From Planctomycetota bacterium (GTDB lineage: Bacteria > Planctomycetota > B15-G4 > SIAN01), in NCBI GenBank assembly GCA_016795285.1, contig JAEUIC010000037.1, forward strand, positions 53,177-117,176: 64,000 nt of DNA, written 5' to 3'. A program made the position numbers and the translations under genes. Each line of letters starts with the position of its first letter. The first letter of the stretch is position 1. This document shows, piece after piece, positions 24,016 through 33,900 of the stretch. The notes under the pieces were generated by a model, which was given only the letters and a program-made list of their open reading frames with translations, ran no database searches and was not told the DNA's origin.

Positions 24016-25410
24016 TCAGTTGCCGATCGCCTTGTCGAGGTTCGCGATCTTGATCGGCGTGTCGAGCCGCTGCGCCAGCTCGTCCAGGTACTTCTGGAAG
24101 TCCTGCGCGGAACGGAGCCCCATCGGCTCGCCGTCCCACGCCGCCACCGAATAGAAGGTGAGGTTGCGCGTGATGGTGTCGAAGGCGACGCCGATCACGT
24201 CGGCCGGATCCTTCACGAAGCCGGTCGCGGTGCGGCCGTTGGCCAGCACGCCGAGGCCGAGCGAACCGGTCGCGCCGCCGCCGACGTTGCTCGGGCCGTA
24301 GCTCGACACGCGCATCCAGCTCTGGCCGCCGCTCGGCAGCTCCTTCTTCAGCCCGTCGGCGTTCATCACGAACGCGAGGCCGTGGCCGGTGCGCGACACG
24401 TTCACGTCGTGGCGCAGCATGCGGCTGCCGGCGTACTGCGTGATCCGCCAACGCAGGTCGAACGACTCCTTGCCGAGCTTCGCGCCGAACAGCACCACCT
24501 CCGCCTCGAGCGCGGCCGGGCCGCCCTTCATCAGGCGGAACTGCGCCGAATCGAAGCCGCTCATCGGGACGACGCTGCCCTTCTCCGCGTACCCGAAGGC
24601 GCCCGCGCCGAAGCCGGCGATGTCGCCGAGCAGCGAACCGCCCCACGGCTGGTTCGAGAGGTCGATGGCGTCCGCGGTGAACGCGGCGTTCTTCGGCTGC
24701 AGGTAGAGCTCGCGCTCGCGCTTGCCGATCACGTCGAGGCACATGCGCGAGTCGAACAGGAGCCGCCAGCCGTTGCTGTCGGTCTCGAAGACCGGACCGT
24801 CGCACTGGTAGAGGCCGTCGCCCTTCACGTGCTGCTGGTCGAGCACCGCGTTGTTCACCGCGACGTAGCGCCCTTCCGACTTGAGCGCGCCCCCTTCGCG
24901 GCGGGTCGTCTCGCGGACCATCAGGCCGCCGCCGACGCGCGGGCCGGTCGCCTTCGAGAGGCGCGAGAACTGCGGCGACGCGACGGCGAGGAAGCGCTTC
25001 TCGCCGGCGCGGAAGTCGCAGATCACCAGCAGCGTGTCGGGCGTGCCGTCGAAGTTCTTGTCGATCACCTGCGCCGGGATGGTCGGCGCCGGATCGGTCG
25101 CCAGCAGCGCGTCGCCGCGCTCCGGGTACCAGTTGGCCGGCAGCACGTGGACCGAGAAGTCGCTCTCGTCGAACTTCTTGAAGCGCGCGCGCACTTCGCT
25201 GAGCGGGATCTCGATCGGCTCGTTGTCGCGCACCATCGACAGCGTGTTGGTCAGCTGGATGGTGGTGTAGGACTCGCCGATCGACGACTCCGGCAGCGCG
25301 CAACCCGTCGGAAGCGAGAGACCCGCAAGAGCGAGCCCTGAAAGAGCGAGTGCTCCGAGGGCGGGCGACGCGATGCCGAGCATGCGCCGCGACCCGAACC
25401 ACGACTTCAT
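24016..25410 (-). CDS. Lipoprotein, DUF4861-like
   Basis: 464 residues. The N-terminus has a signal sequence ending in a lipobox-like PTGCALPE (Cys about residue 35). The body is beta-rich: VIDKNFDGTPDTLLVICDFRAGEKRFLAV, YVAVNNAVLDQQHVKGDGLYQCDGPVFE, and WRITQYAGSRMLRHDVNVSRTGHGLAFVMNADG recall the DUF4861 domain, which is common in polysaccharide-use loci of Bacteroidota; that assignment is from memory of motif layout. Strong GGGAGGG ribosome site before ATG 25410. It stands alone between two terminator-like hairpins. Confidence 0.7.
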   Translation of the reverse strand: MKSWFGSRRMLGIASPALGALALSGLALAGLSLPTGCALPESSIGESYTTIQLTNTLSMVRDNEPIEIPLSEVRARFKKFDESDFSVHVLPANWYPERGDALLATDPAPTIPAQVIDKNFDGTPDTLLVICDFRAGEKRFLAVASPQFSRLSKATGPRVGGGLMVRETTRREGGALKSEGRYVAVNNAVLDQQHVKGDGLYQCDGPVFETDSNGWRLLFDSRMCLDVIGKRERELYLQPKNAAFTADAIDLSNQPWGGSLLGDIAGFGAGAFGYAEKGSVVPMSGFDSAQFRLMKGGPAALEAEVVLFGAKLGKESFDLRWRITQYAGSRMLRHDVNVSRTGHGLAFVMNADGLKKELPSGGQSWMRVSSYGPSNVGGGATGSLGLGVLANGRTATGFVKDPADVIGVAFDTITRNLTFYSVAAWDGEPMGLRSAQDFQKYLDELAQRLDTPIKIANLDKAIGN

Positions 25411-25646
25411 CACGATCCCTCCCCTGACGCTGCGATGCCGCGAGCCCGTCATCCGACGCGCCCGCTCCTCTGCTGCTGCCGAGATGCGCCACACACCCCG
25501 CGCCGTTCCGCGCACCGCGTTCGTTCGCGCGCCATTCGGCCCGATCGGGGGCGCTTCGTCAACGGGCCGCCCGCGGGGAGGCGCGGCCGCTCCCCATCGT
25601 CTCCCCGACTTCCCCACGCGCGCCGTGGCGGGCGGCTGTCAGCGCG

Positions 25647-25680
25647 CCGAGCCGGCCGCGCGGTCAGCTCGCCGGCTCGG
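25647..25680 (-). terminator. Hairpin at the end of queF
   Basis: Perfect 10-bp stem CCGAGCCGGC (25647-25656) with GCCGGCTCGG (25671-25680), loop 14 bases containing the queF stop codon. No T tract; called a terminator from position. Confidence 0.45.
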
Positions 25681-26047
25681 GGATCGTCTCGGGCCGCTTG
25701 CCGTGGTAGGCGAAGACCCGCGTGTGGATGCCGCCACGCACGTAGAAGTCGCCCTCGAGCCGCATCCACTTCGGCGCGGTCGCCGCGACGAGGTCGTCGA
25801 GGATCTGCTGCGTCACCGCCTCGTGGAAGGTGCCGACGTCGCGGAAGCTCCAGAGGTAGAGCTTGAGCGACTTGAGCTCGACGCACTTCTGGTCGGGCAC
25901 GTAGCGCAGCTTGAGCGTCGCGAAGTCGGGCTGGCCGGTCTTCGGGCAGACGCAGGTGAACTCCGGGCAGTCGATCGCGATCAGGAAGTCGCGGCCGGGG
26001 CGCGGCGAGGGGAAGGTCTCGAGGTCACGGGACGGACGGGTCGACAT
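25664..26047 (-). CDS. queF: NADPH-dependent 7-cyano-7-deazaguanine (preQ0) reductase
   Basis: 127 residues, the short type I QueF. Cys34 in VCPKTGQPD is the covalent-thioimide nucleophile and Asp41 the acid; CVELKSLKLYLWSFRDVGTFHE is the QueF signature with the substrate-binding Glu57. It reduces preQ0 to preQ1 in queuosine tRNA modification, in the cytosol. No other queuosine genes are visible in the window. It lies downstream of the M1 peptidase gene on the same strand with a 45-base gap. Confidence 0.95.
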   Translation of the reverse strand: MSTRPSRDLETFPSPRPGRDFLIAIDCPEFTCVCPKTGQPDFATLKLRYVPDQKCVELKSLKLYLWSFRDVGTFHEAVTQQILDDLVAATAPKWMRLEGDFYVRGGIHTRVFAYHGKRPETIPEPAS

Positions 26048-26092
26048 CGGGCTCTCCGAAGGGCGCGACAGCGTAGCGCCACTCGCGCCCGC

Positions 26093-28939
26093 TCACCCAC
26101 CGCTGCCGGTCGCCCCGACCGGCACCCCGCTGGTCCCGGCCGCACCGGCCGCGCCGGTCGCCCCGGTCGCGCCCGTCCCGCTGCCGCCCGGCCGGTCGCC
26201 GCGACCGCGCTGGGTGGGCGCCTGCTCGAACCGCTGGCGCAGCTCCTGCACCTGCTTCTGCAGCTCGGCGATCGTGCGGGCGAGCTCTTCGACGGTCGGG
26301 CTGCCGGCCGCCGGAGTCGCGGCCGCTGCCGCCGGCGCCGCCGCCGCCTTCGCCTCCTCGATCTGGCGCAGCGCGCCCGCCACCGCGAAGCGCAGGAAGC
26401 GCGGGCCGTCCGTCTTCTCGGCGAGCTTCCGCAGCAGCGGCTCCGCCTCGAGCGCCTTCAGCTCGCCGAGGCTCCCGATCGCCGCCCGCTGCGCGTCGCC
26501 GCCGTTCTCGGCGAGCGGCAGCAAGAGCGCGATCGCCTCGTCGCGCCGCGCGCCGAGCAGCGTCGCCGGGATCGCGCCGAGCGACTGCACGCCGAGCGAG
26601 CGGCGCGGGGCGTCGGGGGCGGCGCGGGCGAAGGCGAAGACCTCGTCGACCGCCATCGCATCGCCGGTCGCGAGGCGGGCGCGCAGCGCGGCGCTGCCGA
26701 CCCGGTCGCCGGGGGAGTCGAAGTCGGTCGCCGCCCGCAGCGCGACCAGCGCCGCGTCGCCGCCGATCTTGGCGAGCGCGTCGCACGCCGCCGCTTGCAC
26801 CTGATAGGAGAGGTCGCTGCGCAGCGCCTCGGCGACCTGCGCGCCGACCGGCTCGCGCGCGTCGCCGAGTTGGCCGGCGAGCGTGCCGAGCGCCGCCACG
26901 CAGGCGCGCCGCACGCGCGACTCGCGATCGGCGACCCCCTTCGCGAGCGCCGCCACCGCGTCAGCGCCGCCGAGCTTCGCGAGCCCGCTCGCCGCCGCCG
27001 CCCGCACCTCGCGCGCCGGCTCGGCGCCGAGCACCGCGACCAGCGCCGCCCGCGCGAGCGATGCGTCACCGCCGTTCGCCACGATCTCCGCCGCCGCGAG
27101 CTGTTCGGTCGCGACGAGGCGCGCGACCGGATCGGAGTCGCCCCCCTTCGCGATGAAGGCGAGTTCGGCCGCGCTCTTCTTGAAGTCGACCTCCTTCAGG
27201 AGCGCGCTGCCCTGGTCGAAGGCGACCATCTGCGGCGGCTCGCTCGCCGGCAGGCGGATCTGCTGCTCGCGCGCGTCGAGCCACACCGTGGTGCGCTGGC
27301 GCGCGCCGGCCACCACCCACTCGATCGGCGCCGGCCAGCGGAAGACCGCCACCATGTTGGCCGTCTCCTGCGTCTGCTTCACGTCGAGGACGACCTCCTT
27401 CTTGGCGGCGTCGTAGCTCTGCGTGATCGAGAACTTCGGGTGGCCGCCGAGGTAGACGAACTGCTCGAAGAGCCAGTGGAGGTTCTGGCCGGTCGCCTCC
27501 TCGATGGCGTCCTCGAAGTCGCGGCTGTCGACCAGCTGCCCGGCGTGCTTGGTGCACCAGTGGTTCATCGCCCGCCACCACCCCTCGTCGCCGAGCAGGT
27601 GGCGGATCATGTGGAGCACCGAGGCGCCGCGCACGTAGACGTTGTTGTGGCCGTCGCCCTGCGGCGCGCGGTTGAAGAAGCTCTCGACCAGCGGCCGCGG
27701 CGCGCGGTTGTCGGCGGCGATCGCCGACTGCTGGCTGCCGCGCACCTGCAGCAGGAACGCGTCGCGCCCGCTCGCCTTCTCGTTGTAGAGCGCGTCGAAG
27801 TACTGCGCGAACCCCTCGTTCAGCCAGAGGTGGCGCCACGTGCGGCAGGTGAGGTAGTCGCCCCACCACTGGTGCGCCAGCTCGTGGGCGACGAGCCCCT
27901 GGCTGTCGCGGTCGAGGTGCTCGCGCTCGTCGTGCAGCGTCGAGTCGCTCTGCGTGGTGGCGGAGATGTTCTCCATGCCGCCCGCGATGAAGTTCTGCAC
28001 GGCGACCTGGCTGTACTTGGGGTACATGTAGGGCACGCCGATCTTGCTCGAGAAGAACTCGAGCATGTCGGGCGTCTGGCCGAAGCTGCGGCGCGCCTTC
28101 GCCTCGCCGACCCCCTGCTGCACGAAGTACTCGACCGGGATGCCGCGCCACTCGTCGGCGTAGCGCTCGTAGTGGCCGACGCAGAGCGAGATGAGGTAGG
28201 TGGCGAACGGGAAGTCGAGCGCGTAGCGCCACGTGGTCCAGCCGTCGCCGTGCGCGCGCTGCTCCACCTTCTTGCCGTTGCTCACCACCGTGAGGCCGTC
28301 CTTCACGGTGAACTCGCCCTCGAAGGCGGCGCGGTCGCTCGGGTAGTCCCAGGTCGGGATCCAGTGGCGGTTGTCCTCGGCCTGCCCCTGGCTCCAGCAC
28401 TCGGGCAGGAGCTTCGGCGACTCGGGCGTCGGCGCGATGAACCAGAGGCCGCGCCGCGGGTTCTTCGCCGAGTAGCGCACTTCGACGGCGAGCGGCTGAC
28501 CCGCCGCCGCCGCCGCCAGCAGCGTCACCTCGAGCCGCCCCTTGTCGTGGCGGAACGGCACCGCAGCGCCGTCGACCGTGACCGCCTCGATGACGAGGTT
28601 CTCGGCATCGAACCAGAGCGAGCCGGTCCCGCCGTTCAGCGCGACGACGTGGTTCACCACCGAGCCGGCGAAGCTCTTCTCGTCGAGGTCGACCTTCAAG
28701 CGCAGGTGGATCTTGACGAGGTCGTAGACGCGGTTCGCGGTGCCGCGATCCTCGCGCATCGGGCCGAAGCTCGGCTTCATCTCGGGCGAGGCGTCGCCGG
28801 GCCCGCCGCCGCCCGGCCGCATCAGGCCGCTGCCGCCGCCTTGGCCGCCTTGCGCGAAGAGCGGCGCTGCGAAGGCGAGTGCAGCGACGAGTGCGGCGGT
28901 GGTCGGGACGAGACGGTGGCGGAGACGATCGGTCAGCAT
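26093..28939 (-). CDS. Secreted M1-family metallopeptidase with HEAT repeats and collagen-like tail
   Basis: 948 residues. Signal peptide about 10-30 (ending FAQ), Gly-rich linker, M1 N-terminal beta domain, then exopeptidase motif GGMEN (320-324) and zinc site HELAH (352-356) with third ligand Glu375 (NEGFAQYF). From about 600 come HEAT-like repeats (VRAAAASGLAKLGGADAV and several copies), then a coiled coil (about 865-900, ELARTIAELQKQVQELRQRF), and finally six Gly-X-Y triplets. It probably trims N-terminal residues of peptides outside the cytoplasm or on the surface. The start at 28939 has GGGGGAA upstream. Confidence 0.9.
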   Translation of the reverse strand: MLTDRLRHRLVPTTAALVAALAFAAPLFAQGGQGGGSGLMRPGGGGPGDASPEMKPSFGPMREDRGTANRVYDLVKIHLRLKVDLDEKSFAGSVVNHVVALNGGTGSLWFDAENLVIEAVTVDGAAVPFRHDKGRLEVTLLAAAAAGQPLAVEVRYSAKNPRRGLWFIAPTPESPKLLPECWSQGQAEDNRHWIPTWDYPSDRAAFEGEFTVKDGLTVVSNGKKVEQRAHGDGWTTWRYALDFPFATYLISLCVGHYERYADEWRGIPVEYFVQQGVGEAKARRSFGQTPDMLEFFSSKIGVPYMYPKYSQVAVQNFIAGGMENISATTQSDSTLHDEREHLDRDSQGLVAHELAHQWWGDYLTCRTWRHLWLNEGFAQYFDALYNEKASGRDAFLLQVRGSQQSAIAADNRAPRPLVESFFNRAPQGDGHNNVYVRGASVLHMIRHLLGDEGWWRAMNHWCTKHAGQLVDSRDFEDAIEEATGQNLHWLFEQFVYLGGHPKFSITQSYDAAKKEVVLDVKQTQETANMVAVFRWPAPIEWVVAGARQRTTVWLDAREQQIRLPASEPPQMVAFDQGSALLKEVDFKKSAAELAFIAKGGDSDPVARLVATEQLAAAEIVANGGDASLARAALVAVLGAEPAREVRAAAASGLAKLGGADAVAALAKGVADRESRVRRACVAALGTLAGQLGDAREPVGAQVAEALRSDLSYQVQAAACDALAKIGGDAALVALRAATDFDSPGDRVGSAALRARLATGDAMAVDEVFAFARAAPDAPRRSLGVQSLGAIPATLLGARRDEAIALLLPLAENGGDAQRAAIGSLGELKALEAEPLLRKLAEKTDGPRFLRFAVAGALRQIEEAKAAAAPAAAAATPAAGSPTVEELARTIAELQKQVQELRQRFEQAPTQRGRGDRPGGSGTGATGATGAAGAAGTSGVPVGATGSGG

Positions 28940-29090
28940 GACTTCCCCCGACAGGACGGCGACGACGCGACGCGCATCGACGCGACGAGCGTGCGGTGAT
29001 ACCGGGGCGGCGCGGCGGCGCAACGGTCCGCTCCGCATCGATCGCGGCGCGCGTTCACGAAGCTGTCACCGACCGCACGCGACGGCCGCG

Positions 29091-29933
29091 CTACTGCCCG
29101 CCCGCGCCCGGCCGATCGAGCTCGAACTCGAGGCCGCCCGCGGCGCGCACGGTGAGGCGGTAGACCTCCCCCTTCTTCACCCGCCGCGACGGCGCCTCGC
29201 CCTGCGCCGAGCGGATGCCGAGTCCGCGGCCGCGCTGCGGATCGTCGGCGATCTCCCAGAACTCTCCCCACAGCGTCCGCTCGAGCGCCGCCATCGGCCC
29301 CTCGCCGCCATACGCCGCGGGCCGCGCGCCACCGCGATCGAGCGCGACGCCGTCGACCGGCGCCTGCCGCTCGCCGAAGAGGCGGCGGAAGAGGACCAGC
29401 GAGGCGCCGCGCAGCGCATCGCCCTGCTCGACCAGCACGTCGTCGAACTTCACCACCAGCGCGTCGACGTAGAGCTGCTCGCCCGCGACCTCCGCCTCGA
29501 GCGGCGTGCCGAGCGGCTGCCCTTGCGCATCGACCTCCTCGAAGCGCACCTTGGTGCGCACCGCGCCGTTCGCATCCTTCGACTGGTCGAGCACGATCAG
29601 CCGCGCGACGCGCCGCTCGACCTTCAGGTACTTGAGGGCGAGCTCGAGCCGCTCGATCTCGACCTGCTGCTCGGCGAGCCGCTGCTGCTGCGCCGCGAGC
29701 TGCTCCTGCTGCGCGGCCACTTCGCCAACGAGCCGCTCGTTCTCGCGCTGCGACTGCTCGATCGCGCCGGAGAGTCGCGCCACCTCCGCGCCCTTCTCGG
29801 CCAGCTCGCGCACGCGCTGCGCGTCGCCATCGTGGAGCTGCCAGCCGAGCCAGACGGCGACGCCGCTCACCGCGACGAAGCCGAGCTTGGCGACGTTGCC
29901 GAGCAGGGCGTTGGTCTGTCCGATCGCCGACAT
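29091..29933 (-). CDS. Membrane-anchored coiled-coil protein of unknown function
   Basis: 280 residues. One transmembrane helix near 16-32 (LGFVAVSGVAVWLGWQL), a long coiled coil about 40-105 rich in Gln/Glu (QQEQLAAQQQRLAEQQ), then a beta-rich domain (about 105-275) with VRFEEVDAQGQPL and FGERQAPVDGVALDRG. It resembles hypothetical proteins that place a beta domain on a stalk in the periplasm. No family recognised. Divergent from the peroxiredoxin gene. Confidence 0.7.
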   Translation of the reverse strand: MSAIGQTNALLGNVAKLGFVAVSGVAVWLGWQLHDGDAQRVRELAEKGAEVARLSGAIEQSQRENERLVGEVAAQQEQLAAQQQRLAEQQVEIERLELALKYLKVERRVARLIVLDQSKDANGAVRTKVRFEEVDAQGQPLGTPLEAEVAGEQLYVDALVVKFDDVLVEQGDALRGASLVLFRRLFGERQAPVDGVALDRGGARPAAYGGEGPMAALERTLWGEFWEIADDPQRGRGLGIRSAQGEAPSRRVKKGEVYRLTVRAAGGLEFELDRPGAGGQ

Positions 29934-29998
29934 CGTCGATCTCCGCCGCCTCGCCGCGCGCGCCTGCAGCGCAGCGCCCTTCCGCGGACCGCGCGGAG

Positions 29999-30025
29999 GA
30001 TAGCGGTGCCACGCGCAGCGCTATC
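29999..30025. promoter_or_regulatory. Dyad upstream of the peroxiredoxin
   Basis: GATAGCG (29999-30005) and CGCTATC (30019-30025) form a 7-bp inverted repeat spaced by 13 bases, 31 bases before the peroxiredoxin ATG and between two divergent genes. It could be an operator or a leader hairpin. No confident -10/-35 pair was found. Confidence 0.35.
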
Positions 30026-30056
30026 GTTCGCCGCCTCGAGCATGAGGAGGAACGAC

Positions 30057-30536
30057 ATGGTGAACGCTGGCGATCGCGCTCCCGACTTCAAGGTGATGAA
30101 CCACCACGGCAAGGAGGTCACCTTGAAGGGCCTCGCCGGGAAGCGGGTGGTGCTTTGGTTCTATCCCAAGGCCGATACCCCTGGCTGAACCAAGGAGGGC
30201 TGCGGGTTCCGTGATCGAATCCGCGACTTCACCGACCTCGACACCGTCATCCTCGGCGCGAGCTACGACAGCGTCGAAGCGAACCGCAAGTTCGCCGAGA
30301 AGTTCAGCTTCCCGTTCGACCTGCTCTGCGACACCGACAAGAGCCTCGCCAAGGCGTATGGCGCCTTCGATCCCGACTCGGCCGGTTACCCGCGGCGCGC
30401 CGCGTTCGTGATCGGCAAGGACGGCGTCGTCACGCACGCGTGGGAGAAGGTGAAGGCGGCCGAGTTCCCGGGCGAGCTGCACGCGCTGCTCTCCGCCGCG
30501 AAGGCGGCCACGCCGACCAAGCCGGCGAAGCGCTGA
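30057..30536 (+). CDS. Selenocysteine-containing peroxiredoxin, BCP/PrxQ type
   Basis: Thiol (here probably selenol) peroxidase reducing H2O2 and organic hydroperoxides in the cytosol. Translation from the ATG at 30057 (GAGGAGG seven bases upstream) meets TGA at 30186-30188, codon 44, then continues in the same frame with TKEGCGFRD...AAFVIGKDGVVTHAWEKVKA to the stop at 30534. In BCP proteins this position is the peroxidatic Cys of TPGCT; the second Cys (residue 49) is five residues on, as in E. coli BCP. A SECIS-like hairpin follows the TGA. I therefore read codon 44 as selenocysteine, giving 159 residues. A sequencing error or pseudogene is less likely because the frame and all other motifs are intact. 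Confidence 0.88.
30202..30224 (+). promoter_or_regulatory. Bacterial SECIS element
   Basis: GCGGGTTC (30202-30209) pairs with GAATCCGC (30217-30224) over 8 bp with one G-U pair; the 7-base loop is CGTGATC with G as its second base. The stem begins 13 bases and the loop 21 bases after the in-frame TGA. Bacterial SECIS elements recruit SelB and have a short loop at this distance with a G among the first two loop bases, so the fit is good. Confidence 0.75.
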
Positions 30537-30554
30537 GCCACCGACGAGGGAGCC

Positions 30555-30905
30555 ATGGAACCGCAGCGCGTCTTCAAGATGGCCTTCGCATCCGTCTACC
30601 CGATGTACGTCCAGAAGGCGGAGAGGAAGGGGCGCACCAAGAAAGAGGTGGACCAGGTGATCTGCTGGCTCACCGGTCGCAACGCGCGCCAGCTCGCGGA
30701 GGCGATCCGGAAGAAGGTCGACTTCGAGACCTTCTTCGCCGAGGCGCCCGCGCTCCACCCGAACGCCGGCAAGGTGACCGGCACCATCTGCGGCGTGCGC
30801 ATCGAGGAGATCGACCACCCGCTGATGCGGAACATCCGCCGCCTCGACAAGCTCGTCGACGAACTCGCCAAGGGGCGACCGCTGGAGAAGATCCTGCGGG
30901 TGTAG
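30555..30905 (+). CDS. DUF2200 family protein
   Basis: 116 residues, soluble. VFKMAFASVYPMYVQKAERKGRTKKEVDQVICWLTG, FFAEAPALHPNAGKVTGTICGVRIEEI and RRLDKLVDELAKGRPLEKILRV match the conserved blocks of DUF2200, a widespread small protein of unknown function. Good ribosome site (GAGGGAG). It follows the peroxiredoxin by 18 bases, so the two are probably co-transcribed. Confidence 0.88.
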   Translation: MEPQRVFKMAFASVYPMYVQKAERKGRTKKEVDQVICWLTGRNARQLAEAIRKKVDFETFFAEAPALHPNAGKVTGTICGVRIEEIDHPLMRNIRRLDKLVDELAKGRPLEKILRV

Positions 30906-30920
30906 GCGCCGCAGGCCGCC

Positions 30921-33900
30921 CTACTCGCGGGTCACCCAGATCGGGCTGGTCCACGCGGTCTCGCCGTCGGCCTGGATGACGCGCGCGTAGTAGCTCGTCG
31001 GGCCGGGCGCGACCTCGTCGTCGACCCACTCCTGCACCAGCTCGGCGACCCCAAGCCCCTTCTGCTCGGCGACGGCCGTGTCGTGGCGCTCGTGGGCGAT
31101 CAGTTGCCAGGTCGAGTCGCGCAGCCGTCCGGTGAAGCCCTCCGCGAGCAGCTTCGCGACGGCGATGCGGCTCACCTGCGTGCCTTGAGTCACGGTGACG
31201 ACCGCCTCGCGCGGCGCGCGCAGGCGCAGCCGGTAGCCGTCGCGATCGCCGGCGAAGGCGGCCTTCGGCCAGCGGAACTCGACGCCTCCCTCGATGGGCG
31301 CGAGCGACGGCTGGCTCGGATCGCTGATGCGCCGCGCCCCCGGTGCGACGAGCCGCCCCGCGTCGACTTCGAGCCGCACGACCAGGTCGGCGCGCAGCGG
31401 CAGCGACCGTTGCGGGATCACGAACTCGAGCGCGACGTCGGCCTGCGCCGGCTCGCGCTCGCGGCCGAGCCGTCGCCACGGTCGCCCGTCGCGCAGCAGC
31501 AGCACGTCCTGGATCGGCTGCAGCATGCGCGTCACGAGGCGCACGCGCGGCGGCGCGGCGCAGCGCACCGACTCCCCCATCAGCGCGTCGTCGACGCGCA
31601 GCTCGACGAAGAGGCCGCGCGCGGTGGCGGCGAAGGTGCGGCGCGCTCGCAGCGCGGCGAAGAGCGCATCGGGGGCGAGGCTCTCGGCCAGCACGCCGGC
31701 GTAGGCGGCGCCGCTGCCGTGGTCGCTGCTCGCCACGAAGCCGACGCCGCGCTGCTCGCGCACGGCATCGACCGCGAAGCCGCCGTTCGCCAGCGCGCGC
31801 GACGACTGCCGCCAGCAGCCGTCGAACTCGAAACTGCCGCGCAGCGACTGGTAGATCTCGAGCAGCGGCGTCACGCGCGGATCGCACTGCCGGAAGTCGA
31901 CCTTGCGGCCCGGATCGGCCGACGTGTGCGGGATCACCAGCGCCCGCTCGGGAGGCAGCTGCGCGCAGAGCCAGCGCAGCGCGTTGGCGTCGTCCTGCGA
32001 GGCGAGCGAGAGGAGCGGCGCGTTCGCGTCGGCGAACAGCACGTTCACGTGGCCCTGGCTGCGCGACGAGCACTCGTAGCCGCAGAGCGGCAGCAGCGTC
32101 TCGGTGCGCTCGAAGGCGAGCAGCCGCGTCAAGCGCGCCCACGCGCCGGGATCGAGGTGGCCGGCGTGGTCGGTGATGGCGAGGAAGTCGTCGCCGTAGA
32201 CGTCGCGCGCGAAGGCGTAGCGATCCTCGGGCAGCGGCTCGATGCCGCGGCTGCAGCGCGACAGCGACGTGTGGCGGTGGAGGTCGCCGTACCAGACGGT
32301 GAAGCGCTGCTCGCCGCGCGCGACGACGTGGCGGCTCGCGCCGGTCACGTAGGGATCGTCGGCGCGCTCGCCGGCGGGATGGAAGTGGGGCGTCGAACGG
32401 CGCACCTCGCGCGCGACGCGCGGCGCCGTCGCCGCCGCGCCGCCCTCGCCGACCCGCGCCGGCAGCTCCATCCGCCCCACCGCGATCGCCGAGGGGCCGA
32501 TCCAGGTGGCGTACTCGTCGCCGCGCTGCTTCGCGACCGTCTTCTGCAGCGCCGGCATCGCCGCCCCGTTCCAGAGCGAGCCGATCTGGAAGCGGCGATC
32601 GGCCTGCGCGGCCGCCCACACGGCGCCGTCGACCAGCGCCAGCGCGCCGCACTCGCCGAGTCCGGCGCTCGCCGCCAGTTCGTGCGCCGCCGACCAGCCG
32701 CCCGCCTCGAGCCACTGCAGCAGGAGCGGGCTCCCCGAGCGGCGGTCGCGCGACTTGCTCTGCAGCACGTAGCGGTAGGCGACGCAGGGGCGCCCCGCCG
32801 CATCGACGACCAGCTTCGGCGCACCGCCGCCCCAACCGAGCAGCGGCGCCCCCGGCAGCGCGCCGTCGATCCAACCGGGCGCCGCGGCCGGCAGCGTGAC
32901 GCCGGCGCCATCGCGCCGCGCGACGCGCACGTGCACCGACTGCTCGCCGCGCCGCCCGCCCGGCTGATCGCGCGGGAGCGAACTGCCGCGCGCGCTGTCG
33001 ACCAGCCGATCCCACGCGATCCAGAGCGCCCCATCGGGAGCGCCGGCGAGCGCCGGATGGAGGTCGTCGGCGGCCGACTCGGCCGAGATCGACTCGAGCG
33101 GCGCCCCCTCGACGAGCGGCTGCAGCAGCACCTCGTAGTCGCGCTCGACGAAGCTGCTCCACGCGACGAAGAGCGTCTCGCCCGCGCGGGCGAGCGCCGG
33201 GTCGAGATCGCTGCCGCGGCTGGTCCCGACCGCGCGCGCAGGGCCGAGGCGCGCGCCGCTCTCGTCTTCGAGCAGCGGCGCGACGTGCACGTCGAACGAG
33301 CCGCCGCGCGCGTCGCTGCCCGCGACCCACTGCTCCCACGCGAGCCAGAGCGTGCCGTCGGCCGCCCGCGCGACGTCGGGATCGCGCGCGGCCGCGCCGG
33401 CGGTGAGCGGCGCGAACGCAGTCACCTCGCCGGCCGCGTCGACGCGCGCGCCGCGCAGGCGCGCCCCGTCGCCCTCGAGCTCGCTCCAGAAGACGTGCAG
33501 CCGTCCGCCGCGATCGAGCGCGGCGCAGGGCGCCCCGCGCAGCGCCGGCGCAGCGGTCAACTCGATCGGCGGCTCCGCGCGACCATCGGCGGCGACGCGG
33601 CGTGCAGCGAGGTAGTCCCCTTCGCCCGCGCGCCATTCGTGCGCGACGAGCCACGCGCCGCCGTCGGCGCTCGCGACGAGGCAGGGGGCGCTCCGTTCGC
33701 GATCGCCCCCTTCGACGCGCGCGAACGCCGGCCACGGCTGCGGCGGCGGCACGTCGCGCGCCTCGAGATCGTCGGCGCCGTCGCCTTCGCCGCCCCCCCC
33801 GCCATCGCCGTCGCGGCCGCGCGCCCCCTCGTCCTGCGCGCTCGGCAGCAGCAGCGGCGCGACCCCGAGCAGGAGCGGCGGCAGCAGGAGCAGCGCCGCG

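Noticed and set aside
30057..30188. Truncated peroxiredoxin pseudogene ending at TGA 30186
   Set aside because: The frame continues with all later peroxiredoxin motifs, the TGA replaces exactly the peroxidatic Cys, and a SECIS-like hairpin follows. Selenocysteine explains all of this better.
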